DNA of 64,000 nt, taken from the NCBI RefSeq assembly GCF_013041615.1, contig NZ_JABEPQ010000001.1:736976-800975 (forward strand), in the 5' to 3' direction. A program made the position numbers and the translations under genes. Each line of letters opens with the position of its first letter. Position 1 is the first letter of the stretch. This DNA is from Knoellia koreensis. GTDB lineage: Bacteria; Actinomycetota; Actinomycetes; Actinomycetales; Dermatophilaceae. The notes under the pieces are model-generated. The model did no database searches, was not told the origin of the DNA, and worked only from the letters and a program-made list of their open reading frames with translations. Shown piece after piece: positions 50,782 through 61,052 of the stretch.

Positions 50782-52883
50782 GCGACGAGAAGACGTTCGA
50801 AGAGGTCGTGACCCACACGCCCGTGCGCGACATCGCGCTGCCGGGAGGCGCGGGCACCCTTGCCCTCATCACCCTCGACAACGGGTTCGACCACACCAAG
50901 CCGAACACGTTCGGTCCGGCCACCATCGAGGGGCTCAGCACGGTCGTCGCCGACCTGCGCAAGCGTGCCGAGGCCGGTGAGATCCAGGCCGTCGGCATCA
51001 CCGGCAAGCCGTTCATCTTCGCCGTCGGTGCCGACCTCAAGGCCGTGTCGCAGGCGCACACCCGCGAGCAGGCGCTCGAGGTCGCCCGAGCCGGCCACGC
51101 GGCATTCGGCGCCATCATGGACTTACCGGTGCCGACCTTCGCGTTCGTCAACGGTGCCGCGATGGGTGGCGGCGTCGAGATCGCGCTGGCGGCCGACTAC
51201 CGCACCATCTCCGCGGGCGTGCCCGCGCTGGCGCTGCCCGAGACGTTCCTCGGCCTTGTGCCCGGGTGGGGCGGCTGCTGGCTGCTGCCGAACCTCGTCG
51301 GCGTGCAGAACGCGCTCAAGGTCATCATCGACAACCCCATGAACATGAACCGCATGCTCAAGGGGCCGCAGGCGTTCGAGCTCGGGATCGCCGACGCGAT
51401 GTTCGAGCCTGCCGACTTCCTCGAGGAGTCGCTGCTGTGGGCCGCAGGCGTCGTCAAGGGTGACACCACGGTGCAGCGGCCCGAGGTCGACCGCGACGAG
51501 GCGTCGTGGGAGGCGGCCGTGAAGACGGCCAAGGGGGTCGTCGACCTCAAGACGGGCGGGCAGGCGCCCGGTCCGTATGCCGCGCTGAAGCTGGTCTCGG
51601 CCGCGCGCACGGCTTCGCGGGACGAGGGTTTCGCGGCGGAGGACGAGGTGCTCGCCGACCTGGTCATGGGTGACGAGCTGCGCGCAGGCCTGTACTCGTT
51701 CGACCTCGTGCAGCGGCGGGCCAAGCGCCCTGCCGGCGCGCCCGACAAGGCGCTGGCGCGCAAGGTCACCAAGGTCGGCATCGTCGGCGCCGGGCTCATG
51801 GCGAGCCAGCTCGCGCTGCTGTTCGCCAAGAACCTCGAGGTGCCGGTCGTGATGACCGACCTCGACGAGGAGCGCGTCGCCAAGGGCGTGGGCTACGTCC
51901 ACGGCGAGGTCGACAAGCTGCTCGCCAAGGGCCGTCTCGGCGCCGACAAGGCCAACCGGCTCAAGGGCCTGGTGACCGGCGCGACGTCCAAGGACGGGTT
52001 TGCGGACGCCGACTTCGTGCTCGAAGCGGTCTTCGAGGAGATGTCGGTCAAGAAGCAGGTCTGGCAGGAAGTGGAAGCAGTGGTCGAGCCGACTGCGGTC
52101 CTGGCGACCAACACGAGCTCGCTGTCGATCACCGAGATGGCGTCCGACCTGGAGCACCCCGAGCGGGTCGTGGGCTTCCACTTCTTCAACCCGGTGGCGG
52201 TCATGCCCCTGCTCGAGATCATCAAGGGCGAGCAGACCGACGACGCTACTCTCGCAACGGCTTTCGCCACCGGCAAGGGCCTGAAGAAGACGACGATCCT
52301 CGTCAAGGACTCCCCCAGCTTCATCGTCAACCGGCTCCTCGGCCGGTTCATGGGCGAGGTCGCGAAGGTCGTCGACGAGGGGACGCCGATCGAGGTCGCG
52401 GACAGGGCGTTCGCCGGTCTCGCGCCGATGCCGCCGTACGTCCTGCTCGGTCTCGTCGGCCCGGCGATCGCGTTGCACAACAACGAGACGCTGGCCAAGG
52501 CCTTCCCCGACCGCTTCTACGTGTCGGAGAACCTGCGCAAGCTGGTGGCCGCCAAGAAGCCGGCGATCTACATCTGGCCCGAGGGCAAGCCGGTCGTCGA
52601 CCCCGAGGTCGAGGCGCTGTTCGACAAGCCGGCCGACCCGGTGGTGCTGACCACGGAGGAGGTCCGCGAGCGGGTGCTCGGTGTCCTCGCCGACGAGGCA
52701 CGCCGGATGCTCGACGAGGGCGTCGCGCAGGCCCCGATGGACCTCGACCTGGCGATGATCACCGGTGCCGGGTTCCAGTTCTGGAACGGCGGCCTCACCC
52801 CGCTGCTCGACCGTGAGGGTGTGTCCGAGAAGGTCACCGGCCAGCGGTTCCTGCCGCCGGGTGTGGCCAGCGTCCCCGCCTGA
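50778..52883 (+). CDS. fadB: Beta-oxidation multienzyme FadB (enoyl-CoA hydratase / 3-hydroxyacyl-CoA dehydrogenase)
   Basis: 701 residues. N-terminal crotonase domain (about 1-300; oxyanion-hole FVNGAAMGGGVEIALA, LPETFLGLVPG), then the NAD-binding dehydrogenase domain (GIVGAGLMASQLALL near 335; HFFNPVAVMPLLEII) and the C-terminal 3HCDH domains. Together with FadA it completes the beta-oxidation cycle. A large hairpin at 52931 follows. Confidence 0.95.
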   Translation: MSDEKTFEEVVTHTPVRDIALPGGAGTLALITLDNGFDHTKPNTFGPATIEGLSTVVADLRKRAEAGEIQAVGITGKPFIFAVGADLKAVSQAHTREQALEVARAGHAAFGAIMDLPVPTFAFVNGAAMGGGVEIALAADYRTISAGVPALALPETFLGLVPGWGGCWLLPNLVGVQNALKVIIDNPMNMNRMLKGPQAFELGIADAMFEPADFLEESLLWAAGVVKGDTTVQRPEVDRDEASWEAAVKTAKGVVDLKTGGQAPGPYAALKLVSAARTASRDEGFAAEDEVLADLVMGDELRAGLYSFDLVQRRAKRPAGAPDKALARKVTKVGIVGAGLMASQLALLFAKNLEVPVVMTDLDEERVAKGVGYVHGEVDKLLAKGRLGADKANRLKGLVTGATSKDGFADADFVLEAVFEEMSVKKQVWQEVEAVVEPTAVLATNTSSLSITEMASDLEHPERVVGFHFFNPVAVMPLLEIIKGEQTDDATLATAFATGKGLKKTTILVKDSPSFIVNRLLGRFMGEVAKVVDEGTPIEVADRAFAGLAPMPPYVLLGLVGPAIALHNNETLAKAFPDRFYVSENLRKLVAAKKPAIYIWPEGKPVVDPEVEALFDKPADPVVLTTEEVRERVLGVLADEARRMLDEGVAQAPMDLDLAMITGAGFQFWNGGLTPLLDREGVSEKVTGQRFLPPGVASVPA

Positions 52884-52930
52884 CGCGACTCGGTGCCGCT
52901 GGGGCGGCATCCGGCCGCGATCCGGCGCCG

Positions 52931-52993
52931 GTATGCCGACCGGCCGGCAACGAGTGGAGGCGCGCCCCACTCGTTGCCGGCCACGCGGCATAC
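52931..52993. terminator. Large inverted repeat after fadB, ends are GTATGCCG octamers
   Basis: GTATGCCG (52931-52938), 3 bases, a 16-bp perfect stem (52942-52957 with 52967-52982), 9-base loop, 3 bases, CGGCATAC (52986-52993). The outer octamers pair with each other. Probably the fadAB terminator, with no T-run. Confidence 0.7.
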
Positions 52994-53127
52994 CCACGTC
53001 ATCTGACGCCTCCGTGCCGAGCGTGCCCTAACGAGTGGTGGACGACCGCAGACTGGTCCGTCCGCACACCACAGGTTCGGGGGCAACTGTGGTCCGGCGC
53101 CACATGCCTGCCGGTGGGCGCCAGACC

Positions 53128-53133
53128 TAGTCT
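53128..53133 (+). promoter_or_regulatory. -10 box of a leaderless promoter
   Basis: TAGTCT, seven bases before the ATG at 53141. Confidence 0.5.
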
Positions 53134-53140
53134 CGCCGTC

Positions 53141-53917
53141 ATGCCGATGACGCCCGCGCTGCTCGACCTGTCCGGACGCACCGCGCTCGTCACGGGGGCC
53201 GCCAGCGGCATCGGGGCCGCCTGCGTCGACCGGCTCGCCGCCGCGGGCGCCAAGGTGTACGCCGTCGACCGCGACTCCGCGGCCCTCGACGAGCTGGGTG
53301 CGCGGCTGGGTGGCGCATCGAGCGTGGTCCCCCTCGTGACGGACCTGGCCGACCTCGATGCGGTCGACGCCCTGCCAACCGACGCGGACGTGCTCGTCAA
53401 CAACGCGGGCATCCAGCACGTCAGCCCGATCGAGGAGTTCCCGACCGACACCTGGGACCTCATCATCCGGCTCATGCTGACCTCGCCCTTCCGCCTCGTC
53501 CGGCGCACGCTCCCCCACATGTACGCCCAGGAGTGGGGCCGCATCATCAACGTCTCGAGCGTCCACGGCCTGCGCGCCAGCGCCTACAAGTCCGCCTACG
53601 TCGCGGCCAAGCACGGCCTCGAGGGGCTGTCGAAGGTGACCGCCCTCGAGGGTGGCGAGCACGGCGTCACGAGCAACTGCGTCAACCCGGCATACGTGCG
53701 AACTCCCTTGGTGGAGAAGCAGATTGCCGACCAGGCCCGCACGCACGGCATCGACGAGGACCAGGTCGTCGAGCAGGTCATGCTCGCGCCGGTGGCGCGC
53801 AAGCGGCTGGTCGAGCCGGCCGAGGTGGCTGAGCTCGTGGCCTTCCTGTGCAGCCCGGCGGCGGAGTCGGTGACCGGGTCGTCGTTCTCCATGGATGGCG
53901 GATGGACGGCCCACTGA
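53141..53917 (+). CDS. 3-hydroxybutyrate dehydrogenase
   Basis: 258 residues, classical SDR: TGAASGIG, NNAGIQHVSPIEEFP, catalytic Ser in INVSSVHGL and the YVAAKHG pair, then the C-terminal SSFSMDGGWTAH. The sequence is characteristic of D-3-hydroxybutyrate dehydrogenases, which oxidise hydroxybutyrate to acetoacetate. Context beside fadAB and a PucR-like regulator fits. ATG at 53141 with a leaderless promoter. Confidence 0.9.
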   Translation: MPMTPALLDLSGRTALVTGAASGIGAACVDRLAAAGAKVYAVDRDSAALDELGARLGGASSVVPLVTDLADLDAVDALPTDADVLVNNAGIQHVSPIEEFPTDTWDLIIRLMLTSPFRLVRRTLPHMYAQEWGRIINVSSVHGLRASAYKSAYVAAKHGLEGLSKVTALEGGEHGVTSNCVNPAYVRTPLVEKQIADQARTHGIDEDQVVEQVMLAPVARKRLVEPAEVAELVAFLCSPAAESVTGSSFSMDGGWTAH

Positions 53918-54015
53918 CCGGCACCGACCTGGACTGGTACGGCGACACGGGGGTCGACGAGACCGCCTCCGCCGACCGCCCCACGACTCCCGCGAGCCGC
54001 CTAGGATCGCCTGCG

Positions 54016-55836
54016 ATGGACGACGACGACCTCGCCCTGCGACTGCTGCGCATGCTGGCCGAGAACTCGCCCGCCTCCGAGCTCGGTGCGGTGGAGGACT
54101 CCGAGGCCCGCAGCCTGGCGTTGCGGATCCGGGCTGCCTTCGACTCCCGCGGTCGCCGCGAGGCCGAGCTGACGGCGCTCGTCGACACCGCCCGCGACCT
54201 CGCCGCCCTGCGCGACCCCAGCGGGGTGCTCGACGCGATCGTGCGCCGGGCGCGGGCCCTGCTGGGCACCGACGTCAGCTACCTCACCCTCTACGACCCG
54301 GTCGCCGGCGACACCTACATGCGCGCCACCGACGGCTCGGTGAGCGCGGACTTCCAGGCGCTGCGGCTGACCCGCGGCGACGGGCTGGGCGGCCTCGTCG
54401 CCAAGACCCACAAGCCCTACTGGAGCCCCGACTACCCCAACGACGAACGTTTCCAGCACACCGGCGCCATCGACCACGCCGTCGGCGACGAGGGGCTCAT
54501 CTCCATCTGCGGCACACCCCTGCTCGTCGAGGACCAGTTCGTCGGGGTGCTCTTCGCGGCCAACCGCAGCCCGCGGCCCTTCTCCGCTGACCAGGTCGCG
54601 TTGCTCGGCTCGCTCGCAGCGCTGGCCGCCGTGTCGATCGTGCAGACCCGGACCGCCGAGGAGGTGCGCCGCCACACCCTTGGCGTCGAGCGGGCGGCCG
54701 CCGCGCACGACCGGTTCGCCGAGCTGGTCCTGGCCGGCGGTGGCGTCGACGACATCACCAAGGCCCTGGGCGACCTGCTCGGCGGCTGGGTCGTGCTGGT
54801 CGGCTCCGAGGGCGAGCTGCTCAGCAGCCACGGGTCCGTACCCCTCAGCGACGACGAGGCGTCCGCCCTGGCCACCTCACCCATCGCCCGCGAGCCGGGG
54901 GGCACCGGCCGCCTGGCACACGACCCGACCCGCGACGTGTGGGCGGTCGGCGTCAAGGCGCCACAGACTGCCCTTGGCGTGCTCGCCCTCGGCGGGGTGG
55001 GCCGGCTCGACGACGCCGACCAGCGCACGGTCGAGCGGGCCGCGGTGGTGAGCGCCCTCGTGCTGCTGTTCGAGCGCACTGCGGCGGAGGCGGAGCAGCG
55101 GGTGCGCACCGACCTGGTGTCCGACCTCGTCGGGGGCCGCGGTGAGCCACAGACCCTGGCCGCGCGGGCCCGCTCGCAGGGCATCGACCCCACCGCACCG
55201 CACGTCGTCCTCGTCGCCCACGCCGACGACGCCACTCCTCGCCGCACGTTGCTGCTCGCTGCCCATGCCGCCGCGGGGCCGGGTTCGGTGGTCGGTGAGA
55301 ACGACGGTCATGTCGTGGCGCTCCTTCCCTCCACCGAACCTCAGGGCGCAGCCGCCGAGCTGGCCCGCCGCCTCACCTCGCTCGGCACCGTCACGGTGGG
55401 TGCGGCCGGACCGGTCACCCTCCTCGAGGACGTGCCGGCGGTCTGGCACGAGGCGGTCCGCACCGTGGGCGCCATGACCGCCCTCGGCCTCAGCGGTCAG
55501 GGCGCCAGCGCCACCCACCTGGGCTTCGCCGGGCTGGTGGTCGGCTCGGAGCCCAACATCGGCGACTACATCCGCAGCCAGCTCGGGCCCCTGCTCGACT
55601 ACGACGAGCGTCGCGGCTCCGAGCTGGTCAAGACGTTGCGCGCCTACTTCGACGCCGGCGCCAGCCCCCGGCACGCGGCGACGACGCTGCACGTCCACGT
55701 CAACACCGTGAGCCAGCGGCTCGAACGCATCTCCTCGCTGCTGGGCAGCGACTGGCACCAGCCCGACGCCTCGCTCGAGCTCCAGCTGGCGCTGCGGCTC
55801 CTGCGCCTCAGCGAAGGCGCGACTCCAGCGACGTAG
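54016..55836 (+). CDS. GAF-containing PucR/CdaR-family transcriptional regulator
   Basis: 606 residues. GAF domain at about 60-215, a middle GGDEF-like/CdaR region, and a PucR-type C-terminal helix-turn-helix ([37 protein letters not shown]). Regulators of this type control neighbouring catabolic genes, here probably the hydroxybutyrate dehydrogenase. ATG at 54016 has TAGGAT eight bases upstream; an in-frame ATG at 53902 inside the previous gene is less likely. The 3' end overlaps dxs by 29 bases. Confidence 0.85.
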   Translation: MDDDDLALRLLRMLAENSPASELGAVEDSEARSLALRIRAAFDSRGRREAELTALVDTARDLAALRDPSGVLDAIVRRARALLGTDVSYLTLYDPVAGDTYMRATDGSVSADFQALRLTRGDGLGGLVAKTHKPYWSPDYPNDERFQHTGAIDHAVGDEGLISICGTPLLVEDQFVGVLFAANRSPRPFSADQVALLGSLAALAAVSIVQTRTAEEVRRHTLGVERAAAAHDRFAELVLAGGGVDDITKALGDLLGGWVVLVGSEGELLSSHGSVPLSDDEASALATSPIAREPGGTGRLAHDPTRDVWAVGVKAPQTALGVLALGGVGRLDDADQRTVERAAVVSALVLLFERTAAEAEQRVRTDLVSDLVGGRGEPQTLAARARSQGIDPTAPHVVLVAHADDATPRRTLLLAAHAAAGPGSVVGENDGHVVALLPSTEPQGAAAELARRLTSLGTVTVGAAGPVTLLEDVPAVWHEAVRTVGAMTALGLSGQGASATHLGFAGLVVGSEPNIGDYIRSQLGPLLDYDERRGSELVKTLRAYFDAGASPRHAATTLHVHVNTVSQRLERISSLLGSDWHQPDASLELQLALRLLRLSEGATPAT

Positions 55837-57676
55837 CCACCGCGTCGGCCGTCAGGCCGATCTCCTCGAGCACCTCGCCGCGCGACGCGTGGTCGAGGAA
55901 CCGCTTCGGTATGCCGTGCACGTGCACCGGCACGTCGATGCCCGCCTGGCGCAGCGCGAGGGTGACGGCCGCGCCGATGCCACCGCTCTCGAGGTTGTCC
56001 TCGACGACCGCGACCGCGCCGGCCGACCGGGTCAGCTCGACGAGGTCGTCGCTCACCGGCAGCACCCACCGCGGGTCGACCGCCGTGACGGAGTGGCCCT
56101 GCGCCTCGAGCTTGGCCGCGACATCGACCGCCATCGACGCGAACGACCCGACGCCGACCACCAGCAGGTCGCACGAGTCCGGCGACGTCTCGTGCAGCAC
56201 GTCGACCGTGCCGGCCTGCCGCAGGGCGGGCACCGCCGGACCCACGTCACCCTTGGGGAAGCGCAGCACCGTCGGGCCGTCGGACACCTCGAGCGCCTCG
56301 CGCAGCTGCACCCGCACCTGCTGCCCGTCCCGGGGGGCTGCGAGCCGCAGCCCGGGCACGATCGAGGAGATCGTCATGTCCCACATCCCGTTGTGCGACG
56401 GGCCATCCGAGCCTGTGACACCCGCCCGGTCGAGTACGAAGGTCACGCCCGCCTTGTGCAGCGCGCAGTCCATGAGCAGCTGGTCGAACGCCCGGTTGAG
56501 GAACGTCGCGTAGACCGCAACCACGGGGTGGAGCCCAGCGAACGCGAGCCCGCTGGCCATCGTCACGGCGTGCTGCTCGGCGATGCCGACGTCGAAGACC
56601 CGGTCGGGGTAGGCCGCGGCGAAGCCGTCGAGCCCGACGGGGATGAGCATGGCGGCCGTCAGCGCGACGACGTCGTCGCGCTCCTTACCGACCTGCACCA
56701 TCTCGTCGTTGAACTCGTCGGTCCAGATGCGACCCGACACCTCGAACGGCAGCCCCGTCTCGGGGTTGATCTTGCCGATGCCGTGCATGTGGTCGTTGAG
56801 GTCGTCGAGGGCGTGCTGGTACCCGCGCCCCTTCTGGGTGATGACGTGGACCAGGACCGGGCCGCCGAAGGACCGCGCACGTCGCAGCGCCTGCTCGAGC
56901 GCCTGCTCGTCGTGGCCGTCGACCGGTCCGAGGTACTTCAGGCCCAGGTCCTCGAACATCCCTTGCGGCGCAACGATGTCCTTGAGGCCCTTCTTCATCC
57001 CGTGCAGGGTCTCGTACATCGCCCCACCCACGACCGGCGTGCGCGAAAGGGTGTTCTTGCCCCAGTCGAGGAAGCGCTCGTAGCCGCGGGTCGTGCGCAG
57101 TGTCGCCAGGTGGTCGGCGAGCCCGCCGATGGTGGGCGCGTAGGACCGCTCGTTGTCGTTGACGACGATGGTCAGGGGCAGGTCCTTGTCGGCGGCGATG
57201 TTGTTGATCGCCTCCCAGGCCATGCCGCCGGTGAGTGCCCCGTCACCGATGACCGCGACGGTATGCCGCCCACGCTCGCCGCGCAGGCGCCTCGCCTTGG
57301 CGATGCCGTCGGCCCACGACAGGGCCGTGGAGGCGTGCGAGTTCTCGACGACGTCGTGGTCGGACTCCGAACGGCTCGGGTAGCCGGACAGGCCGCCGGA
57401 CTTCTTGAGCCGGCTGAAGTCGTGCCGTCCGGTGAGCAGCTTGTGCACGTAGGACTGGTGGCCCGTGTCGAAGACGATCGTGTCGTTCGGGCTGTCGAAG
57501 ACGCGGTGCAGCGCGATGGTCAGCTCGACGACGCCGAGGTTGGGGCCCAGGTGGCCGCCGGTCTTGGACACCTCGGCCACGAGGAACGTGCGAACCTCCT
57601 CGGCCAGCTCCGTGAGCTGCGCAGGGCTGAGCGCCTTGAGGTCGGCCGGGCTCGTGATGGTCTCGAGCAGTGCCAC
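55808..57676 (-). CDS. dxs: 1-deoxy-D-xylulose-5-phosphate synthase Dxs
   Basis: 622 residues, thiamine-diphosphate enzyme. ThDP site [13 protein letters not shown] and the following [24 protein letters not shown] near the N-terminus; [18 protein letters not shown] in the central domain; transketolase C-domain at the end. Makes DXP, the first step of the MEP isoprenoid route. GTG at 57676 with AAAGGA upstream. Convergent with the regulator. Confidence 0.96.
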   Translation of the reverse strand: MALLETITSPADLKALSPAQLTELAEEVRTFLVAEVSKTGGHLGPNLGVVELTIALHRVFDSPNDTIVFDTGHQSYVHKLLTGRHDFSRLKKSGGLSGYPSRSESDHDVVENSHASTALSWADGIAKARRLRGERGRHTVAVIGDGALTGGMAWEAINNIAADKDLPLTIVVNDNERSYAPTIGGLADHLATLRTTRGYERFLDWGKNTLSRTPVVGGAMYETLHGMKKGLKDIVAPQGMFEDLGLKYLGPVDGHDEQALEQALRRARSFGGPVLVHVITQKGRGYQHALDDLNDHMHGIGKINPETGLPFEVSGRIWTDEFNDEMVQVGKERDDVVALTAAMLIPVGLDGFAAAYPDRVFDVGIAEQHAVTMASGLAFAGLHPVVAVYATFLNRAFDQLLMDCALHKAGVTFVLDRAGVTGSDGPSHNGMWDMTISSIVPGLRLAAPRDGQQVRVQLREALEVSDGPTVLRFPKGDVGPAVPALRQAGTVDVLHETSPDSCDLLVVGVGSFASMAVDVAAKLEAQGHSVTAVDPRWVLPVSDDLVELTRSAGAVAVVEDNLESGGIGAAVTLALRQAGIDVPVHVHGIPKRFLDHASRGEVLEEIGLTADAVATSLESRLR

Positions 57677-57716
57677 CGGGATGCGTCCTTTCGCCGGGTC
57701 AGGCAACTGCCTGAGT

Positions 57717-59777
57717 CTAAGCGGAGTGGACCACCGACACCGAGTCGGGCAGGCCGCTGACCTCCACCTTCCCGGCCTGGTCGACCACGACCTCGAACGG
57801 CACGGTCCCCCACCGCAGCCCACGCACGCTCAACGCGCCGAAGGGTGCCGTCGCCGGTGGCCGCACCATGAGCCGGCCACCGGGGAAGTCCGCCTCGAGG
57901 CCGAGCGCAGAGGTCAGGAGGGCACCGACCGACGCCGCCGACCAGGCCTGGGGCCGGCACGAGGCGGGGTACGGCGCCGGGGCGTCGATGAGCGGCGTGC
58001 CGGAGTAGAGCTCGGGCCAGCGGCGGTCGAATGCCGCGCCGGAGGCGACGAGGGTCTGTGCGACAGCGCCGGCGAGGTCGCCGAGACCCTCACGGGACAG
58101 GCCGATCGCGGCGATGGCCGTGTCGTGGGTCCAGATCGACCCGGTGTGGTAGCCGATCGGGTTGAACCCGCCGGTGTCCGTCGACATCGTGCGGATGCCG
58201 AACCGGTCGAGCAGCCCGGGCGAGGTGAGCCGGTCCGCGACGACCTTGGCCTCGTCGGGTGTCAGCGCGCCGGTGCCGAGGACGTGGCCCATGTTCGAGC
58301 CCACGCCGTCGACCGGCGCAGCCCCACCGTCGAGCGCCATCGCGAGGTAGCGACCGTCGGCGTCCTCGACCCAGAAGCGGTCGCGGATCCGCTCGGTGAC
58401 GTCCTGCGCCTCGGCTCGCCAGCGGGCAGCCCCTTCGACGCCCAGTGCGTCGAGGAGGTCAGCCGCGCCGGAGAGCGCCTCCACGGCATACGCCTGGGCC
58501 TCGACGAGCGCGATGGGCGCCTCGGCGACGCGGCCGTCCCGCATGCGCATGGAGTCGCCGGAGTCCTTCCAGCCCTGGTTGGCGAGGCCGTGACCGCTGG
58601 TGTCGATGTACTTCAGCAGCCCGTCGGAATCGGGTCGGCCGGGCCCCGTGAGCCAACCGAGTGCCGCCTCGAGGTTGGGGAGCAGCGCGCGCACCTGGTC
58701 CTCGGGCAGGCCCCAGCGCCAGGCGTCGACGAGGAGACAGACCCACAGCGCCGTCGCGTCGACGGTGCCGTAGTAGAGCGGCGGGAGCTGCATGGTCTCG
58801 CCGGGCGCCCCGTATGCCGTGCGGCGCACCTCGTGCGCGATCTTGCCGGGCTGTTCGGCCGTCTCGGTGTCGTCCTTGGTGCCCTGACGTCGCGCGAGGG
58901 CGCGCAGCGTGCCGGCGGCGAGCTCGGTGCCGAAGGGCAGGGTCAGCCGCGCGGCCCAGATCGAGTCACGACCGAAAAGCGTGAGGTACCAAGGGGTTCC
59001 GGCAGCAGCGAACACGTCGTCCGGACCCATGGGGTCACGCAGCAGCAGGTGCCTCAGGTCGGCCAGCGACTCGGTCACGAGCGGTCCGAGACGCGGGTCG
59101 TCGGCCTCGACCGCGACGTCGTCCCATGCGACGGCGTCGAGCCCGGGGTCCGCGTCGAGCGCGCTCGTCTGGCGCCGGGTGGTCTCGACGGAGACGGTGA
59201 GCTCGAGCGCGCCACCGGGCGCCAGCTCGAAGGCCTGCTCGGCCTTTCCCACGCCACCGTCACAGGTCGTCGACGCGTCGACCCGGATGCTCACCGTGTG
59301 CCGTGGCGTGTCGATCCGCAGGCCCCCTCCCTCCGCGCCCACGGGGAGCAGCGGTCCGTCGAGGCGGCCCGACTTGACCGTGGCGATGTCGGCACCGTCG
59401 GCGCCGAGCTCGACCCGCAGCACCCCCGTCACCGGCGTCGCCGCGCGCGACACGACCCGCACCGTCTCGGCCAGGCCGCCGTCAACCAGCTCGCGGGAGC
59501 GCTGCACCTCGACCGTCGGGTCGGCACCGGGGTCGCCGAGGTCCCTCGCCGAGGAGAGGAACTGCGCACGACCGGCACGCGCCTGCCCGCCCACGGCGCT
59601 GGGCTCGACACCGCTGACCGTCACGACCAGCCGGCTGAGCACGCGTTCGTCGTCGACGTAGAGGCCCTGGGCCGTGCCCGTCCGGACCTGCCCGTCCTGC
59701 GCGGAGAGCAGGGTCACGTTGCCCCGCACCGTGGTGGCCAGGTCGTGCAACCACGGTTGGCGGTACGGACTGGCCAT
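57717..59777 (-). CDS. Glycogen-debranching-type glucosidase (amylo-alpha-1,6-glucosidase-like)
   Basis: 686 residues. N-terminal beta-sandwich debranching domain (about 1-225) and a C-terminal (alpha/alpha)6 barrel with [27 protein letters not shown] and [16 protein letters not shown]. Actinobacterial homologues act on branched glucans or oligosaccharides. No signal peptide. ATG has AAGGAG upstream. It is divergent from the LacI gene; the palindrome between them should control both. Confidence 0.85.
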   Translation of the reverse strand: MASPYRQPWLHDLATTVRGNVTLLSAQDGQVRTGTAQGLYVDDERVLSRLVVTVSGVEPSAVGGQARAGRAQFLSSARDLGDPGADPTVEVQRSRELVDGGLAETVRVVSRAATPVTGVLRVELGADGADIATVKSGRLDGPLLPVGAEGGGLRIDTPRHTVSIRVDASTTCDGGVGKAEQAFELAPGGALELTVSVETTRRQTSALDADPGLDAVAWDDVAVEADDPRLGPLVTESLADLRHLLLRDPMGPDDVFAAAGTPWYLTLFGRDSIWAARLTLPFGTELAAGTLRALARRQGTKDDTETAEQPGKIAHEVRRTAYGAPGETMQLPPLYYGTVDATALWVCLLVDAWRWGLPEDQVRALLPNLEAALGWLTGPGRPDSDGLLKYIDTSGHGLANQGWKDSGDSMRMRDGRVAEAPIALVEAQAYAVEALSGAADLLDALGVEGAARWRAEAQDVTERIRDRFWVEDADGRYLAMALDGGAAPVDGVGSNMGHVLGTGALTPDEAKVVADRLTSPGLLDRFGIRTMSTDTGGFNPIGYHTGSIWTHDTAIAAIGLSREGLGDLAGAVAQTLVASGAAFDRRWPELYSGTPLIDAPAPYPASCRPQAWSAASVGALLTSALGLEADFPGGRLMVRPPATAPFGALSVRGLRWGTVPFEVVVDQAGKVEVSGLPDSVSVVHSA

Positions 59778-59852
59778 GAGGGCGGCTCCTTCGACACTGA
59801 CGACGGAATGCTTGACGGGTGGTCCCGGCTGGGCCATTCTTCCGGTGGACAC

Positions 59853-59870
59853 GATTTGAACGTTCAAATC
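59853..59870. promoter_or_regulatory. 18-bp perfect LacI-type palindrome
   Basis: GATTTGAACGTTCAAATC, fully self-complementary with the central CG of LacI-family operators. It lies in the 147-base divergent promoter region between the glucosidase and lacI genes, so autoregulation and control of the glucosidase are likely. Confidence 0.75.
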
Positions 59871-59924
59871 CGGTGGTTCGGGCAACCGTCCCACCACTGA
59901 CCAGCACTTCGCAAGGGAGCGAAC

Positions 59925-61052
59925 GTGGCGACGAGACCGGCACGGCAGGGCGATCGGGTGACGATCGTCGACGTCGCCGCGGCGGCCGGCGTCTCCCGCC
60001 AGACGGTGAGCAACGCGCTCAACAAGCCGCACCTGCTCGCGGCCGAGACCCTGGAGAAGGTCCACGCCGCCATCAACGACCTCGGCTTCGCCCCGAACGT
60101 GGCAGCCCAGCAGCTGCGCCGCCGGCGGGCCAGCGCGTACGGCTTCGAGGTCAACCCCTCCGGCGCCGGGCGCATGGGGCACATCCTCGACGGCTTCCTC
60201 GTCGAGATGACCGCGGCCGCTCCGGACCACGCCGCCCACCTCGTGACCTTCGCCCCCGAGCTCGACCGGCTGATCGAGGGCTACGACCGGCTCCTCGGCA
60301 CCGGCCTCGTCGACGGCTTCGTCCTCGGCGACACCCGCCACGGTGATCCGCGGCCCGACTGGCTCCTCGAGCAGGGCGTGCCGTTCGTGACGTTCGGGCG
60401 GATCTGGGACCGGCCCGACCTCGACGGCTGGGTCGACGTCGACGGCCGCGCCGGCGTGCGCCTCGGTGTCGAGCACCTGCTGTCGCAGGGGTACGAGCGG
60501 GTCGCCTGGCTCGGCTGGCCCGACGGCTCCCCCGTCGGTGACGACCGCCGCGCCGGGTGGCTCGACGGGCTGACCGCCTCGGGCCACGACGCCGATGCGT
60601 CGATGGCCGTCGAGTCGGTGCAGGACCTCTCGCAGGCCACTGCCGCGGCCGAGCGGCTGCTGCGCGGGCTGAAGGGCCGCGGCGCCATCGTCTGCGCATC
60701 GGATCTGTTGGCCCTCGGCGCAATCCGCGCGATCCGCAACCACGACCTGCGGCTCGGCACCGACATCGGCGTCGTCGGCTTCGACGACACCGACGTGGCC
60801 GAGGCCCTCTCCCTCACCAGCCTGAGACAGCCGCTGCGGCCCGCGGCGGAGGCCGCCTGGCGCATCCTCGCCAGCGGCCACCAGAGCCGGCCACACGGCA
60901 TACCCGGCGCCGCGGCCACGGACGACGAGGGCGACGGCCACGCCGAGAGGACCGCCCTCCTGCCACCCACCCTGACCATCCGTGCGAGCAGCACACCAGA
61001 GCCGTCCGGCACCCCCACCGGACGCACCACCCGAAGGAGCAGCACATCATGA
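59925..61052 (+). CDS. LacI-family transcriptional regulator
   Basis: 375 residues. N-terminal LacI helix-turn-helix (VTIVDVAAAAGVSRQTVSNAL) and hinge, then the periplasmic-binding-like effector domain (about 70-335). The last about 40 residues are an added low-complexity tail. GTG at 59925 has AAGGGAG upstream. Its stop overlaps the binding-protein start, so repressor and transporter share a transcript. The effector is probably the transported sugar. Confidence 0.93.
   Translation: MATRPARQGDRVTIVDVAAAAGVSRQTVSNALNKPHLLAAETLEKVHAAINDLGFAPNVAAQQLRRRRASAYGFEVNPSGAGRMGHILDGFLVEMTAAAPDHAAHLVTFAPELDRLIEGYDRLLGTGLVDGFVLGDTRHGDPRPDWLLEQGVPFVTFGRIWDRPDLDGWVDVDGRAGVRLGVEHLLSQGYERVAWLGWPDGSPVGDDRRAGWLDGLTASGHDADASMAVESVQDLSQATAAAERLLRGLKGRGAIVCASDLLALGAIRAIRNHDLRLGTDIGVVGFDDTDVAEALSLTSLRQPLRPAAEAAWRILASGHQSRPHGIPGAAATDDEGDGHAERTALLPPTLTIRASSTPEPSGTPTGRTTRRSSTS

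Larger units (their letters stand above)
52884..53140. other. Intergenic stretch with a large octamer-capped hairpin
   Basis: 257 non-coding bases. Contains the 52931-52993 inverted repeat, a further AACGAGTGG near 53030 that matches part of its stem, a small hairpin around CCACAG/CTGTGG near 53070-53094, and the -10 box for the next gene. No credible short ORF. Confidence 0.6.
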
